Source: Pseudonocardia acidicola
Lineage (GTDB): Bacteria > Actinomycetota > Actinomycetes > Mycobacteriales > Pseudonocardiaceae
DNA length: 64,000 nucleotides
Assembly: GCF_012911935.1 (NCBI RefSeq)
Contig: NZ_JAAXLA010000005.1
Location: forward strand, 102,565-166,564
Direction: 5' to 3'
In this document: in pieces, positions 16,320 to 26,000 of the stretch
How positions within the stretch are numbered: the first letter of the stretch is position 1
Layout: every line of letters starts with the position of its first letter
Notes under the pieces: model-generated
Database searches by the model: none
Told to the model about the DNA's origin: nothing
Seen by the model: only the letters and a program-made list of their open reading frames with translations
Translations under genes and position numbers: made by a program

Positions 16320-16706
16320 TTGATCAAGTTTCTGTCGCAGCGCTCTGCAGATCGCAACCCGCCGCGCGCTGCCGATCCGGACCGAATCTCCGTCGCGGAC
16401 ATGGACACGCTGATCGAAGCCGGCGAGGCGATCCAGCTGCTTCCGGAGTTCGACGTCGGGCCGACCTGGTACGGCGACGCGTGGTGGGTGATACCGCAGG
16501 GCCCCGGGGAGATCGAGCGCGGCTACACCCTCGCCCCGGACGAGGCGCAGCTCGAGCTGACCGAGATGTTCCTGGTCCTGGCGCGCTCGGCCGACGTCGT
16601 CGCCGAGATCCAACAGGAACGTCGCGAGGAGGCCAGGCGCGCTCAGGGCGACGACCCGTGGCCGTACCACCCGCCAGCGCAGCGGCGTCGCTGGCGGAAA
16701 CGGTGA
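16320..16706 (+). CDS. Hypothetical protein, coupled to the next gene
   Basis: 128 residues, mixed alpha/beta, with a tryptophan-rich core (GPTWYGDAWWVIPQGPGEIE) and a basic C terminus ending RRRWRKR. No family recognised and no signal peptide. The start is TTG, six bases after GGGGGAGG. Its TGA overlaps the GTG of the next gene (GTGA), which indicates translational coupling and a shared job. Confidence 0.65.
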   Translation: MIKFLSQRSADRNPPRAADPDRISVADMDTLIEAGEAIQLLPEFDVGPTWYGDAWWVIPQGPGEIERGYTLAPDEAQLELTEMFLVLARSADVVAEIQQERREEARRAQGDDPWPYHPPAQRRRWRKR

Positions 16707-18055
16707 CCGCTCCGGCCACACCGGAGGGCCCGGAGGCGGAGGTCGTTGAGACCGCGCTCGCCGTCCTGGCCAAGAAGACCCGCGCCGAGCTCATGCTCGG
16801 ACTGCTGGAGGACTTCGCGGCCGGGCAGCGCACCGGCCGGGTGGTGCTCGAGGAGTTCCGCCGGGCCGAGGCCGCGTTGAACGCGGACCGCCCCAGCCTG
16901 GCCAGCCGCACCGGCGATGGACTCCGCGCGCTCGTGCGCAGCACCAGCCCGGACGGCCCCGTGCCCCGGTCGAACCGCTGGCTGGACGCCGCCCGCCGCA
17001 TCACCACCGGCGGAGCCCCGGAATGGGAACGGCTCCGCCAGGTCGGCCGGGACAAGGACGACCCGGTCCCCGAGTGGGAGATCTTCCACGGCCTCCACGC
17101 GCTGGCCCGCCGATCCGCGCTGCCCGGGCGCCGCACATCCGCGGGCCTGTCGGTACAGGGCATCGAGGAAGCGATGGACCTCCACGGCGGGCTGGGGGCC
17201 TCCTGGTCGCTACACACCTACCTGCGCGAGATTCGGAACCGCTTTGGCCCCGACTACCGGCCCGGTGACCCCGCGGAACTCGCGAGCACCGTGCTGCGAA
17301 TCGATGCCGCCCGCCAGCTGGTCAAGCCCGGCGGGTTCACCGTCGGGATCCGACCCGGTCCCGCAGCGCCGACCCGGATGATCGACGAGGCGACCATGCG
17401 GGCGATGACCGAGAACTACCGCGAGGTGCTGGCCAGCCGGCTCAGCGCCACCGCCGGCCTGGAGCTGGTCCGCAGCGCCGCGTCCGGGCGGAACGGGCAG
17501 AAGCCCGCCGGCGCCGACGTCGACCGCGCCCTGGCCGCCGGCGCGGCGATCGTGCGGGCCCGCCGGGCACGGGCGACCGCCGAACGGGTTCGGGAGCGGG
17601 CCGTCGAGCTGCGCAGCCGCCGCATCGCCTCGGGCAGCACCGCGCTGTTCGCGACCGCGGGGGTCACCGGGCTCGGGCTCACCGCCGTGGGGCTCTTCGG
17701 CGGGCTGAAGTTCCAGTACACGACGGTGATCGGGTTGACCATGAGCGCGATGGGCATGGTCGGCAACACCCTCAAAGAATGGACGCCGAACGCGGAAGTC
17801 ATCGCCGCGCCGTTCCGGGCCTGGCTCGCCGAGCACCTCGCTGCGCGAGCACAACGCGCCGCTGACCACGCCATCGATCGCCTGTACCGCGGGCCGGCCC
17901 CGGTCCAGTCGGCTTGGGCACGCGCTCGGGCCGCGGTGACCGGGGGGCGCTCCGTGGCTATCGCCGCGGCCCCGCGCAGTACGGCGCAGTCCGGAGCTAG
18001 CCCTGTCCCCCGCCTTCCGGAGCGCGCGCTACCGGAACAGCGCCGGCGGCGGTGA
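16703..18055 (+). CDS. Hypothetical membrane protein
   Basis: 450 residues; no family recognised. The first 300 residues are soluble and Arg-rich. A hydrophobic hairpin at about 312-355 (ALFATAGVTGLGLTAVGLF, then YTTVIGLTMSAMGMVGNTL) would place the protein in the membrane, followed by a helical basic tail. The start GTG is chosen because it forms a 4-base overlap with the upstream gene; the open frame extends further back but lacks coding character there. In the same block as envelope lipoproteins and a wall hydrolase, an envelope-linked role is plausible. Confidence 0.65.
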   Translation: MTAPATPEGPEAEVVETALAVLAKKTRAELMLGLLEDFAAGQRTGRVVLEEFRRAEAALNADRPSLASRTGDGLRALVRSTSPDGPVPRSNRWLDAARRITTGGAPEWERLRQVGRDKDDPVPEWEIFHGLHALARRSALPGRRTSAGLSVQGIEEAMDLHGGLGASWSLHTYLREIRNRFGPDYRPGDPAELASTVLRIDAARQLVKPGGFTVGIRPGPAAPTRMIDEATMRAMTENYREVLASRLSATAGLELVRSAASGRNGQKPAGADVDRALAAGAAIVRARRARATAERVRERAVELRSRRIASGSTALFATAGVTGLGLTAVGLFGGLKFQYTTVIGLTMSAMGMVGNTLKEWTPNAEVIAAPFRAWLAEHLAARAQRAADHAIDRLYRGPAPVQSAWARARAAVTGGRSVAIAAAPRSTAQSGASPVPRLPERALPEQRRRR

Positions 18056-18305
18056 AGCGCACTCTCTCCTCGTGAGCAGTGCCCACATGTCAACGGCAGC
18101 CGGCCCTGAGCGACCCCTGGGTTGACTCGATATGTCGCAGGTCCTCCCGCACGGCGCGAGAGATCGTGCCAGGGTCTGGGACCGCGCCGGAAGTAGCGCT
18201 GACCGGGACCTTCATCGCGGTGGGTCTGAGCGCGATACGCAGCCGGGAGATACGCGACACCGGTCCACCAGCCGGAACCGCGTTCAGCAATCGGGCGGTG
18301 TTGCA

Positions 18306-19205
18306 TCAGGTGCAACTCGGCCCAATCTGCCGTGGCCGCCGCCGGCCGTAGGCGAGTCCGTCGGCGACGGTGCGGGCGATGTCGTGGGCGGTGCAGTGGT
18401 CGACGCCGATGTGGCGGGCCGCAGCTTGGTTGAGGGCGGCGCGTGCCGCGCTCTCGTCGAGGACTCCGCCGCCGACGAGTTCCCCGAGGATCCGGGCTGC
18501 TCGTAGCAGCGTTCGGTGGCGGGTTCCGGTGGCTGCCTCGGTGACCGCTCGACATTCGCCCTCGACCACGGCGCGGACGTAGGCCCCTGCCCGGCCGCGG
18601 GGCAGTTCGATCGGGGCCACTGGTGGCGGCGGGGGCGGCGGAGCCAGCGCGTCGGCCAGCCACGCCGGGAGCGGAGCGATCGGCGCTCGGTTGATGACGC
18701 GGTAGTAGCCCTCCCGGCGCACGGATCCTGCCGCGACGACGTAGCCGCCGCTGGCACGAGTGTCGATGCGCCAGCCCAGCGTGCCACCGGTGTTACGGAA
18801 GACGGTTCCGGGAGGCTGACGAAAGTACAGGTGTATCCCACCGGTGGGAGTCTGGATGGTATAGGTGTGGTCCGGTACGGATTTACCCGCAGCATGGGCG
18901 AGGCGGGCCAGGACGTCTCGGCCGTTGCGCGCCCCGGCCCAGGCCGGTGGGGCCGGTTCGCCGTGCGCCTCATCCAGGTCGACCACGATCAGGCCGGACC
19001 GCCCGACCGCGATCCCGATGTTGTAAGGCCGCTGGTCGAACCAGGCCCGTATCTGCTGCGGATCTCGGGTGGCTGCGTCTTCCCAGCTCTTGATCGCAGG
19101 GGTCTTGCCTCGAGGCACGACCGGGAGCACGTAGAATTGTTGCTCGATCGCAGCCGCGAGCGCGCGGTGGAGCAGCCGCCGACCGCCGCTCTTCTGCTCT
19201 TCCAT
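18306..19205 (-). CDS. Bifunctional DNA primase/polymerase (Prim-Pol, AEP superfamily)
   Basis: 299 residues with the PF09250-type primase-polymerase domain. Visible are VVDLDEA with the metal-binding Asp76 and Asp78, GGIHLYF with His125, and WRIDTRASGGYVVAAGS with Asp148, the conserved order for archaeo-eukaryotic primases. These enzymes are typical of plasmids, prophages and integrative elements in actinomycetes. The helicase half found in longer relatives is absent; a Pro-rich linker and a short helical tail follow. It is divergent from the NlpC/P60 gene across an operator-like region. Confidence 0.85.
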   Translation of the reverse strand: MEEQKSGGRRLLHRALAAAIEQQFYVLPVVPRGKTPAIKSWEDAATRDPQQIRAWFDQRPYNIGIAVGRSGLIVVDLDEAHGEPAPPAWAGARNGRDVLARLAHAAGKSVPDHTYTIQTPTGGIHLYFRQPPGTVFRNTGGTLGWRIDTRASGGYVVAAGSVRREGYYRVINRAPIAPLPAWLADALAPPPPPPPVAPIELPRGRAGAYVRAVVEGECRAVTEAATGTRHRTLLRAARILGELVGGGVLDESAARAALNQAAARHIGVDHCTAHDIARTVADGLAYGRRRPRQIGPSCT

Positions 19206-19237
19206 GCCGCTCCACCTCGTCGCACCGTCCCACGCGT

Positions 19238-19259
19238 GATCAGTCCGACTGTACTGATC
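19238..19259. promoter_or_regulatory. Inverted repeat between primase and NlpC genes
   Basis: Perfect arms GATCAGT and ACTGATC separated by eight bases. The right arm overlaps the left block of the promoter-like motif of the NlpC/P60 gene, so a protein bound here could repress it and the divergent primase gene. Confidence 0.55.
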
Positions 19260-19279
19260 GAATGACTGTCGATCTATAC
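19250..19279 (+). promoter_or_regulatory. Shared promoter-like motif, copy 3
   Basis: TGTACTGATCGA, ten bases, then ATCTATAC, followed by the GTG start only 8 bases later. The preceding bases GACTG are also identical to copy 4. The closeness to the start codon suggests a leaderless transcript. Confidence 0.65.
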
Positions 19280-19287
19280 TTCTGGGC

Positions 19288-20382
19288 GTGCGGAAAGCCG
19301 GGGTTGCTGCGGGTGTGGCGGCCGCGACGGCGATGTCCGCGCTGATGATGCTGCTGGTCATCGTCGGCAGCGACGACCAGGCGAACGCCGCCGGTCTGTC
19401 CGGTGTGGTGTGCGCGCCACCGGGGGGCGCCCCCGGGGATCCGGTGGCCGGCTTCTCCGGCAGCCAGCTGGCGAACGCGACGGCGATCGTGGCCGCGGGC
19501 GCCGAGATGCGGGCCCCACAGCGGGCGCAGGTCATCGCGGTGGCGACCGCCATGCAGGAGTCGCAGCTGTACATGTACGCGAACTCCACGGTGCCGGAGT
19601 CGCTGACGCTGCCCCATGAACGAGTCGGCGCCGATCACGACTCGGTAGGGCTGTTCCAGCAGCGCGCCAGCTGGGGCCCACTCGAGATCCGGATGGACGC
19701 GAAAGCGTCGGCGAAGTTGTTCTACGAGAAGCTGCTCGCCCTGCCCGGCTGGGAATCGATGCCCCTGACCCAAGCCGCGCAGAGCGTACAGATCAGCGCG
19801 TTCCCCGACGCCTACGCCCGGTGGGAACAACCGGCCAACCAGATCGTCGGCTCGGTGTCGGGCATCGTCTGCTCGGCCGTCGGCGGCGGCTCGGGCCCGC
19901 TGGCGGCGAATCCGCAAGCACAGGTCGCCATCCAACGAGCCCTGTCGCAGGTGGGGATCCCCTACGCGTGGGGCGGCGGAGACGCCCAAGGACCCACGCG
20001 GGGCATCTCGGACGGCGGCGGCCCCGCGGACCGGGCCGGCGACTCGCGCAAGGTCGGCTTCGACTGCTCGGGGCTGATGGTCTACGCCTTCGCCGGCATC
20101 GGGGTGACCGTGCCGCACCAGACCCAGTCCATCTGGGCGGCCTTCCAACCACCGATCACCGACCCCCACCAGGTCCAGCCCGGCGACATGATCATGCTCA
20201 GCAGCAACGGCCGCCCCGGGGGCATCCACCACGTCGGCCTCTACCTCGGCGGCGGGCGCGTCGTCCACGCCCCGGAGTCCGGCTCCACCGTGCAGGTCGT
20301 CGACAACATCTGGCAGTCGCCCTACTGGACCCGAGAGTTCATCGGGGCCGTCCGGGCAATGCCCAACACCGCCCGTCCGTGA
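19288..20382 (+). CDS. Secreted lysozyme-like plus NlpC/P60 cell-wall hydrolase
   Basis: 364 residues with an N-terminal signal or anchor segment (GVAAATAMSALMMLLVIVG). Residues 70-190 look lysozyme/transglycosylase-like (AVATAMQESQLY with Glu, DSVGLFQQRASWG). The C-terminal NlpC/P60 domain has catalytic Cys260 in FDCSGLMVYAF and His315 in HHVGLYLGGGRVVHAP. Such two-domain hydrolases cut peptidoglycan and are standard parts of Gram-positive conjugation modules, though no other transfer protein is seen here. The GTG start is close enough to the promoter-like motif for leaderless translation. Confidence 0.87.
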   Translation: MRKAGVAAGVAAATAMSALMMLLVIVGSDDQANAAGLSGVVCAPPGGAPGDPVAGFSGSQLANATAIVAAGAEMRAPQRAQVIAVATAMQESQLYMYANSTVPESLTLPHERVGADHDSVGLFQQRASWGPLEIRMDAKASAKLFYEKLLALPGWESMPLTQAAQSVQISAFPDAYARWEQPANQIVGSVSGIVCSAVGGGSGPLAANPQAQVAIQRALSQVGIPYAWGGGDAQGPTRGISDGGGPADRAGDSRKVGFDCSGLMVYAFAGIGVTVPHQTQSIWAAFQPPITDPHQVQPGDMIMLSSNGRPGGIHHVGLYLGGGRVVHAPESGSTVQVVDNIWQSPYWTREFIGAVRAMPNTARP

Positions 20383-20394
20383 CCGGGGGCGGTG

Positions 20395-20790
20395 CTACGC
20401 CAGAGGCTTCGTCGGCGGGGCAGCGGTCGCCGGCGGCGTGGTCGGGGCCGGTGCGGGCGCCGGGGCCGGTGCAGGACTCGGCGTCGGGACTGGTGCAGGC
20501 GTCGGGGCTGGTCTAGTCGCGGACGGCGGCACGGGCGCCGGCCCCGGCAGCGACGGAACGGGCACGCAGTAGTAGCCGGCGCCCGCGTACGGCTCGCAGT
20601 ACAGGTACATCCCGTTTTTGGATTGGCCCGACGGGGCCGATGTCGGCAAGCCCGGCAGATGGGTCGGCACGGTGGGTGGTGTCGGCAGCTTGACCGGGGT
20701 CGCGGCATTGGCGGTCTGGCAGGCCGTGAGCGCCAGCGCGGCGACCAAGCCGACGATCGCCAGAACGACGCGGCGGGGCGCCTTGGACAT
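20395..20790 (-). CDS. Proline-rich lipoprotein
   Basis: 131 residues with a lipoprotein signal (VVLAIVGLVAALALTAC, lipobox Cys24). A short middle part has two cysteines (YLYCEPYAGAGYYCVPV) and the C-terminal third is an Ala-Pro repeat, as in wall-spanning stalks. It is convergent with the NlpC/P60 gene, 12 bases apart, and likely acts at the cell surface. No specific function can be given. Confidence 0.7.
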   Translation of the reverse strand: MSKAPRRVVLAIVGLVAALALTACQTANAATPVKLPTPPTVPTHLPGLPTSAPSGQSKNGMYLYCEPYAGAGYYCVPVPSLPGPAPVPPSATRPAPTPAPVPTPSPAPAPAPAPAPTTPPATAAPPTKPLA

Positions 20791-21245
20791 AGGGAGCTCC
20801 TGAGCAGTGGACTAATGCTCGGGAGACGGACGGCAGAGGCGGTCGGTTGCCGGCCGCTCGGCGCAATCGGTGGCTACCAGGTGGTTGCCGGTGACACCAC
20901 TCGTCGCGATTGCGCCAACGATCCGCAGGCCCTCCGCGTAGTGGGCGGGCGGGACGACAGCCGGAATCCGGGGCGAGGCGCTTTCGTCGGCGGCACTGCT
21001 TCCAGCCGTTGTGGTCCTTCAGGTGCCCGGTTGCGGGCTGGGGGCATAGATGGCCGGTGATCGTTTGCCGACGCCTCCACGAGGGGTGGGCCCGAAAGGG
21101 CTCGATCGCCGGCCATCGCCTTGCCGAACCGAGCCACTCCCATGAGTTCCAGCACCTCGCCGCGCCCGTCACCTAGCGCAGCCGGCAGCCGTGCCTCCTG
21201 TAGATGTTCGGTATCGGCGATTTCGCCCGTGATATCGCCGGGCGG
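20791..21245. other. Intergenic region, no gene seen
   Basis: No coding frame with credible start and codon pattern. It separates the proline-rich lipoprotein promoter from a decayed SIS-domain gene. Confidence 0.55.
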
Positions 21246-21815
21246 TCACAAGGTCTTGGTGATCTTCGACAGTCCCCGCGGGATGTCGGGGTTCTCGCCG
21301 CGCGTGATAGCCAGGTGGAGCGCGAGCTGCTGCAGCGGGAGGATCTCGAGCAGCGGGGATACCGCTTCGTCGATCCCGGCGGGCAGCTGCAGGCCGGCGC
21401 TGGAGGCGGCGATCGCCTGGGCGCCGCCGATGGTGAGGACGTGGGCGCCGACGGCGTGCAAGCGCTGCAGTACCTCACCCATGCTCTGGCCCCCGACGCC
21501 GTCCGGGGCGACGGCCAGGACGGGGACCTGGGACGTGACCATGGCCAGTGGGCCGTGCAGCAGATCGGCGCCGGAGAAGGCCTGCGCGCTGAGGTAACAG
21601 GTCTCCATCAGCTTCAACGCGCCTTCGCGGGCTGTCGGATAGGCGTAGCCGCGGCCGGTGACCACGAGCCGGGAGGCGAACTGGTAGCGCGCCGCGAGCG
21701 CCCGGACGTCCTCGGACCGGGCGACCAGCGCGTCGCCGGCGGCCGGCAGCGCGCCCAGGGCGGAGCCGTCGCCGTCGCGGAGCAGGAACGCCGCGTACTC
21801 GTCATCGCGTCGGCC
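21246..21815 (-). pseudogene. SIS-domain sugar-phosphate isomerase/aminotransferase, C-terminal remnant
   Basis: The frame encodes the second SIS domain of a GlmS-like protein: RLVVTGRGYAYPTAREGALK, LSAQAFSGADLLHGPLAMV, then a helical end with QQLALHLAITRGENPDIPRG and LSKITKTL, the usual C terminus. Everything upstream of about 21815 loses similarity: the glutaminase and first SIS domains are absent and there is no start. Although the minus-strand frame remains open to 23774, that part is antisense to real genes. It is a truncated, inactive copy. Confidence 0.72.
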
Positions 21816-22125
21816 CAGAATCCGACCAGCAGCAGGGCGCGGTCGCACATGCCGGCCAGATCCGGCTCCGGCGGGCGCGTCTTCCAGGTCTTCGTCTCGG
21901 GCAGGCGGCGAGCGCCAGCGCCTGACCTCGGCCCCGTGAGCCTTCCCATTGGCGTTGGCGTTCCTGCATGCGGGTGGCAGCGGGTATTCACGGTGAAACG
22001 CTGAGCCACCTCGCTGCGAGTCCCTCCGCAACGGCGGTGGTGATCGCGTCACAATCCGACAAGAGGCGTCCGAACTGCGCGTTCGTCGCCGGCGCGCGGC
22101 GCCTGGTGTGGACGGGAGAAGCCGG
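21816..22125. other. Intergenic region before the giant-protein operon
   Basis: No convincing gene. Possible decayed N-terminal sequence of the SIS gene lies at 21816-21990 in shifting frames. The promoter of the plus-strand operon should lie at about 22000-22110, but no copy of the shared motif is present. Confidence 0.45.
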
Positions 22126-23016
22126 ATGACTCTCAAGACGGACAGGGACGGCCTCGCCATCGGTCCGTCCACGGCCCCCATCGGGACGGCCGCGGCGGAC
22201 GCCGGTCCGCCCGGCGTTCGCGGGGACCCGGCCGAGCCGGCGACGGACGCCGGTGAGCATCCGTCGGTCCGGCCCGACCGATCCGAGCCGCCGCAGGAGC
22301 TGATGTCCTCCGCGGTGGCCAACGTGCTCGGCGCGGTTCTGCTGGGGGCGCTCGTGCTCGGTCTCGTGTGCACCGGCCTGGCGTTCAAGGCCGCCGACGA
22401 CGCCCAGCAGGCGGCCCGCGCCGCGGTTGCTGCCGCGTCGTCGGTGACCGCGCAACCGGTCCCGGCTACCGCCGACACGGCGACGCTGGGACAGTGGGAA
22501 GCGCCTCGCATACCGGTGATCGGGCTGCGGATGACCCCGAACGTGAGCGTGCTCGTGCTCGCCACGGCAGCGGGTTTCGTTGGAGCGCTCGTGCACGTGC
22601 TGACCGTGTTCACGGCCCGACGGGGGTACGGGACCCTGGGCAGCCGGTTCGCCGCCTGGTACCTGGCGACGCCGGTGACCGGAGCGGCTCTGGCGATGCT
22701 CCTGATCGCCGCCATCCGCGTGGGCTTGGTCTCCGGCGGCGCGAACGGTGACACGGGCGCGAACCTGTTCGGCGTCCTCGCCCTAGGCGCAGTGGCCGGG
22801 TTGTTCGCCCGCAAGGCGACCGACCGGCTCGCGCTGCTGCTCGGTGACTCGGCACCGTCGGTGGCACGGGGTGCCACCGAGGCGGGACGCGCGACCCGCG
22901 GTTCGAATGAGACGTCCGCAACGGCGGAGCAGGCCGGGACGACAAATTTCGTCCCACCCCGGACGCAGCGGTCCGGGAGCGGACCGGGACAGGGTCTCGC
23001 CGGAGGGACGCCGTGA
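22126..23016 (+). CDS. Membrane protein, partner of the giant protein
   Basis: 296 residues. The first 60 residues are polar and Pro-rich, then come about four hydrophobic segments (63-88, 140-162, 177-202, 213-226) with GANLFGVLALGAVAGLFARK before a polar tail. I know no named function for it. It starts at the ATG at 22126 after GGGAG. Its TGA overlaps the GTG of the next gene (GTGA), so the pair is translationally coupled and the membrane protein may anchor or export the 2084-residue protein. Confidence 0.75.
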   Translation: MTLKTDRDGLAIGPSTAPIGTAAADAGPPGVRGDPAEPATDAGEHPSVRPDRSEPPQELMSSAVANVLGAVLLGALVLGLVCTGLAFKAADDAQQAARAAVAAASSVTAQPVPATADTATLGQWEAPRIPVIGLRMTPNVSVLVLATAAGFVGALVHVLTVFTARRGYGTLGSRFAAWYLATPVTGAALAMLLIAAIRVGLVSGGANGDTGANLFGVLALGAVAGLFARKATDRLALLLGDSAPSVARGATEAGRATRGSNETSATAEQAGTTNFVPPRTQRSGSGPGQGLAGGTP

Positions 23017-26000
23017 TCGATCCGGGTACACCCTCGCTGACCGTCCGTCCGAGCAGGCCGGACTACCGCGACTACGTTTTCACGCCCTCGGTCGACCAAC
23101 TGGCCGCGACATCGGCGTACGTCGACCTGCGCACCCGCCCGGAGCTGTTCCCGCCGGTCTACGACCAGGGCCGGATGAACGACTGCACCGCCCACGCCAT
23201 GGCCGCGGCCCTCCACGTGGTGCTCAAGCGGCAGCAAGCCCGGGACGTTGCGCCCCTGTCCCGCCTGTTCATCTACTACAACGAACGCAAGGACGAGGGG
23301 ACGCTCGGCCAGGGGCTCTATGGTCGTCCGGTTCAGATGCGTGACTGCCTCCAGTCCGTGGCGAAAGTCGGATGCTGTCCTGAGGAACTCTGGCCGTACC
23401 AGATCGAGGCCCTCGACCGGCCGCCTCCCGCGCCGCTCTACGTCGTCGCCGCGCGTCGGCGAGTGACCACCTATGAGCGGGTGGTGCAGGACCTCGACCA
23501 CCTCAAGGCCTGCCTGTGGTCGGGATTTCCGTTCGTCTTCGGCATCCGGATGTTCTCCGGTTTCCCGGCCTACGGGTCGTCCGGCGTCGCCGAGGTACCG
23601 GTCCCGGCGCCGACCGAGCGCCCGCTCGGCGGGCACGCGTTGCTGGCCGTGGGCTACGACGACCGGCGCCAGGTCTTCATCGTCCGCAACTCGTGGGGCG
23701 CGACGTGGGGCGACGGCGGTTTCGCGTACCTGCCCTACCGCTACCTCACCGATCCGTACCTCTCCTTCGACCACTGGGTGGTGAGCGCCGTGAGTGACGA
23801 TCCGGAGACGACCGAGGCACCGCCGCGGGTAGCCGACGAGCCGGGGGCGACGGTGCCGTCACCGGTCGCCGGACCGGCCGAGGGGTCCGTGACGAGCGCG
23901 GCCGCCGTCACCGCCGCGGCCCGTACGTCGGCGTTGCAGGCCGCCGGGACGGCGACCGAGGCGGCACGGGCGGCCCAGGAGGCCGCTTCCGGTGCGCTCG
24001 TGGCCGCGGAAGCGGCCTTCAGCGCCGCCGCAGCGGTCCGCGCCGCCGCCGCGATCGAGTCCCTCGCCGATCCCTCCGTCGTCCCGGGGGCCAACGGCAT
24101 GTCGGACGGCGGACCGGCACCGGAGCCCGTGCCGTCCTCGAAGCTGGCCGATCTGCGCCTCGAGCCCTTCACCGACCGGTGGCCGGCGTCCGACGCGTGG
24201 ACGGCCTGGACCGGCGTCGCCGTACTCGGTGCCCCGGTCACGACGACCGGTGATCTCGTGGTCGCGGTGACTGACAGCACGGCCGGGACGACATACGGTG
24301 TCGACAACCGTGGCCGGCAGCTGTGGCGGTTCGACCTCGGCCGGGCGTGCAGCGCGCCGGCGCCCGCTGGCACGACCGTCGTGGTCGTCAGTGACGTCGG
24401 CGTCCAGGCCGTGTCCGGGGCCACCGGGTCGGCGGTCGTGGTGCCCGGTTTCGACCATCTCACCAGCTCCCCCGCACCGGCCGGCACCCGGTACCCGTGC
24501 CCCGCCGTCGACGGCAACCGGATCGCGGCGGCGTCGCCCTCGGGCCAGGTGTGCATCGTCGACACCGGCGCCAACCCCGGGACCGGCGTCGTGACGGTCT
24601 CCGTGGGGCCGAACCCGACCGGTCTCGCGTTCTGCCCCGCCGGGCTGGTGCTGGTCTGCGGTGACGGGCACGACCGCAAGCTCACCGTCGTGTCGCACGA
24701 CACCGGGGAGGTCCGCTCGCTCCCCGTGGACACCGACCCGGTCTGTGTGATCGGCAGCTCGGTCGTCTGCCTCACCGGAGGCCGGCTGGCTCGGATCGAT
24801 GCGTCGGCTCCGACACTCGCCGCCGTCGCCACGGCCCCGTATGACCCGGCGCTGGTCAGCGGGCTGTCCGCGTGTCCGAGCCGGGACATGTGCGTGGTGA
24901 CCACCCGCACCGGTCGGATCGCCGCGGTCGCCGCCACCAGCCTCGCTACCCGCTGGGAGACGGCGATGCCGGCGGACGACGGCACGCCGTCAGCGGGTCG
25001 CGTGCACGCCGCCGCGTTCGATGACCTCGCCCGGGTCGTCTGCGTCGACGAGGGCGGCGCCCTGGTCGTGCTCGACCCGCTCACCGGCGCGGTGCTGGCC
25101 GTGCACCACCTGCCCGGGGCCGCCTCCGGCCCGGCGACGATCGCCCAGAAGGCCGCGTACGTCGGCTGTTCCGGTCCTGCCGCCGACGGGCGCACGCAGG
25201 CTGGTCTCCACAGCGCGGTGCTCGGACGCACCATGGCGCTTCGCCTCGGCGTCGACGCGGCCGGGCGGCCGGTCTCGAATGCGGACGCGAGCTTCGAGGT
25301 GCAAGAGCCGCTGCCTGGGACGCCGGCGCCCACCGGCCCACACATGATCGAGGCGTGGGTCAACGCGCCGGCCGGCGGCGGGGGAGGTGGCGTCCTTGCC
25401 GTCGGTCCCTCGACGTCCGTCCCCGGTGAGCTCGGCCTCGCGGTGACCCCGGCGGGCGAGCTCCGCTACGTCACCCGCGTCCGACCCGGCACCGGGGACG
25501 CGCCCGGGTGGCCGTCCACTGCTGTCAGGGCGGCCGCGGGCCTCTGCGACGATCGGTGGCACCACGTCGTGGTCGTCCAGCCGGTCGACGGACCGGTGAC
25601 CGTGCTGGTCGACGGGGCCCTCACCCCGGCCGTGGCCGAGACGACGATTACCCCTGCCCCCACCCGGATATCCGACGCACGGCCGGTGCGTCTCGGTGCG
25701 CTGCTCGGGGAGGACCTGTCGCCGGAAACGCCGTTCCACGGCCTGGTGGGGCAGGTCCGGCTGTGGTCCGTGGCGCGCTCGCCCCGCGAGGTCACCGACG
25801 GTGCGCCGCAGGCGATGTCGCCCGCGGACGAGACCGGACCGAGCGTGTGCTGGGACGTCACCGGCGGACTACCGGCGGACATGACCGGGGGAACACCCGT
25901 CGGGGCGGTCGAGACGCGGGGCTGGCTCCTCACCGATCTCCCCACAGAGACGCCAGCGCGTCCGACGCTCACCGTCGCCGCCGCGGTGACCGCTTCTGGG

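Noticed and set aside
16235..16702. N-terminal extension of the 450-residue protein
   Set aside because: The frame is open but Arg-rich and overlaps the upstream gene; the GTGA overlap at 16703 gives a better start.
20590..20790. Proline-rich lipoprotein gene considered as antisense noise of a longer plus frame
   Set aside because: Rejected the noise idea: the minus frame has a clean lipoprotein signal with Cys24, while plus frames there are Arg/Gly-rich without start.
21246..23774. 842-residue minus-strand open frame
   Set aside because: Only the part below about 21815 resembles a protein (SIS domain); the rest is antisense to the coupled membrane and giant-protein genes, which have clear domains and starts.
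23741..25363. 540-residue minus-strand frame inside the giant gene
   Set aside because: Ser/Thr/Ala-rich antisense translation of the propeller region.
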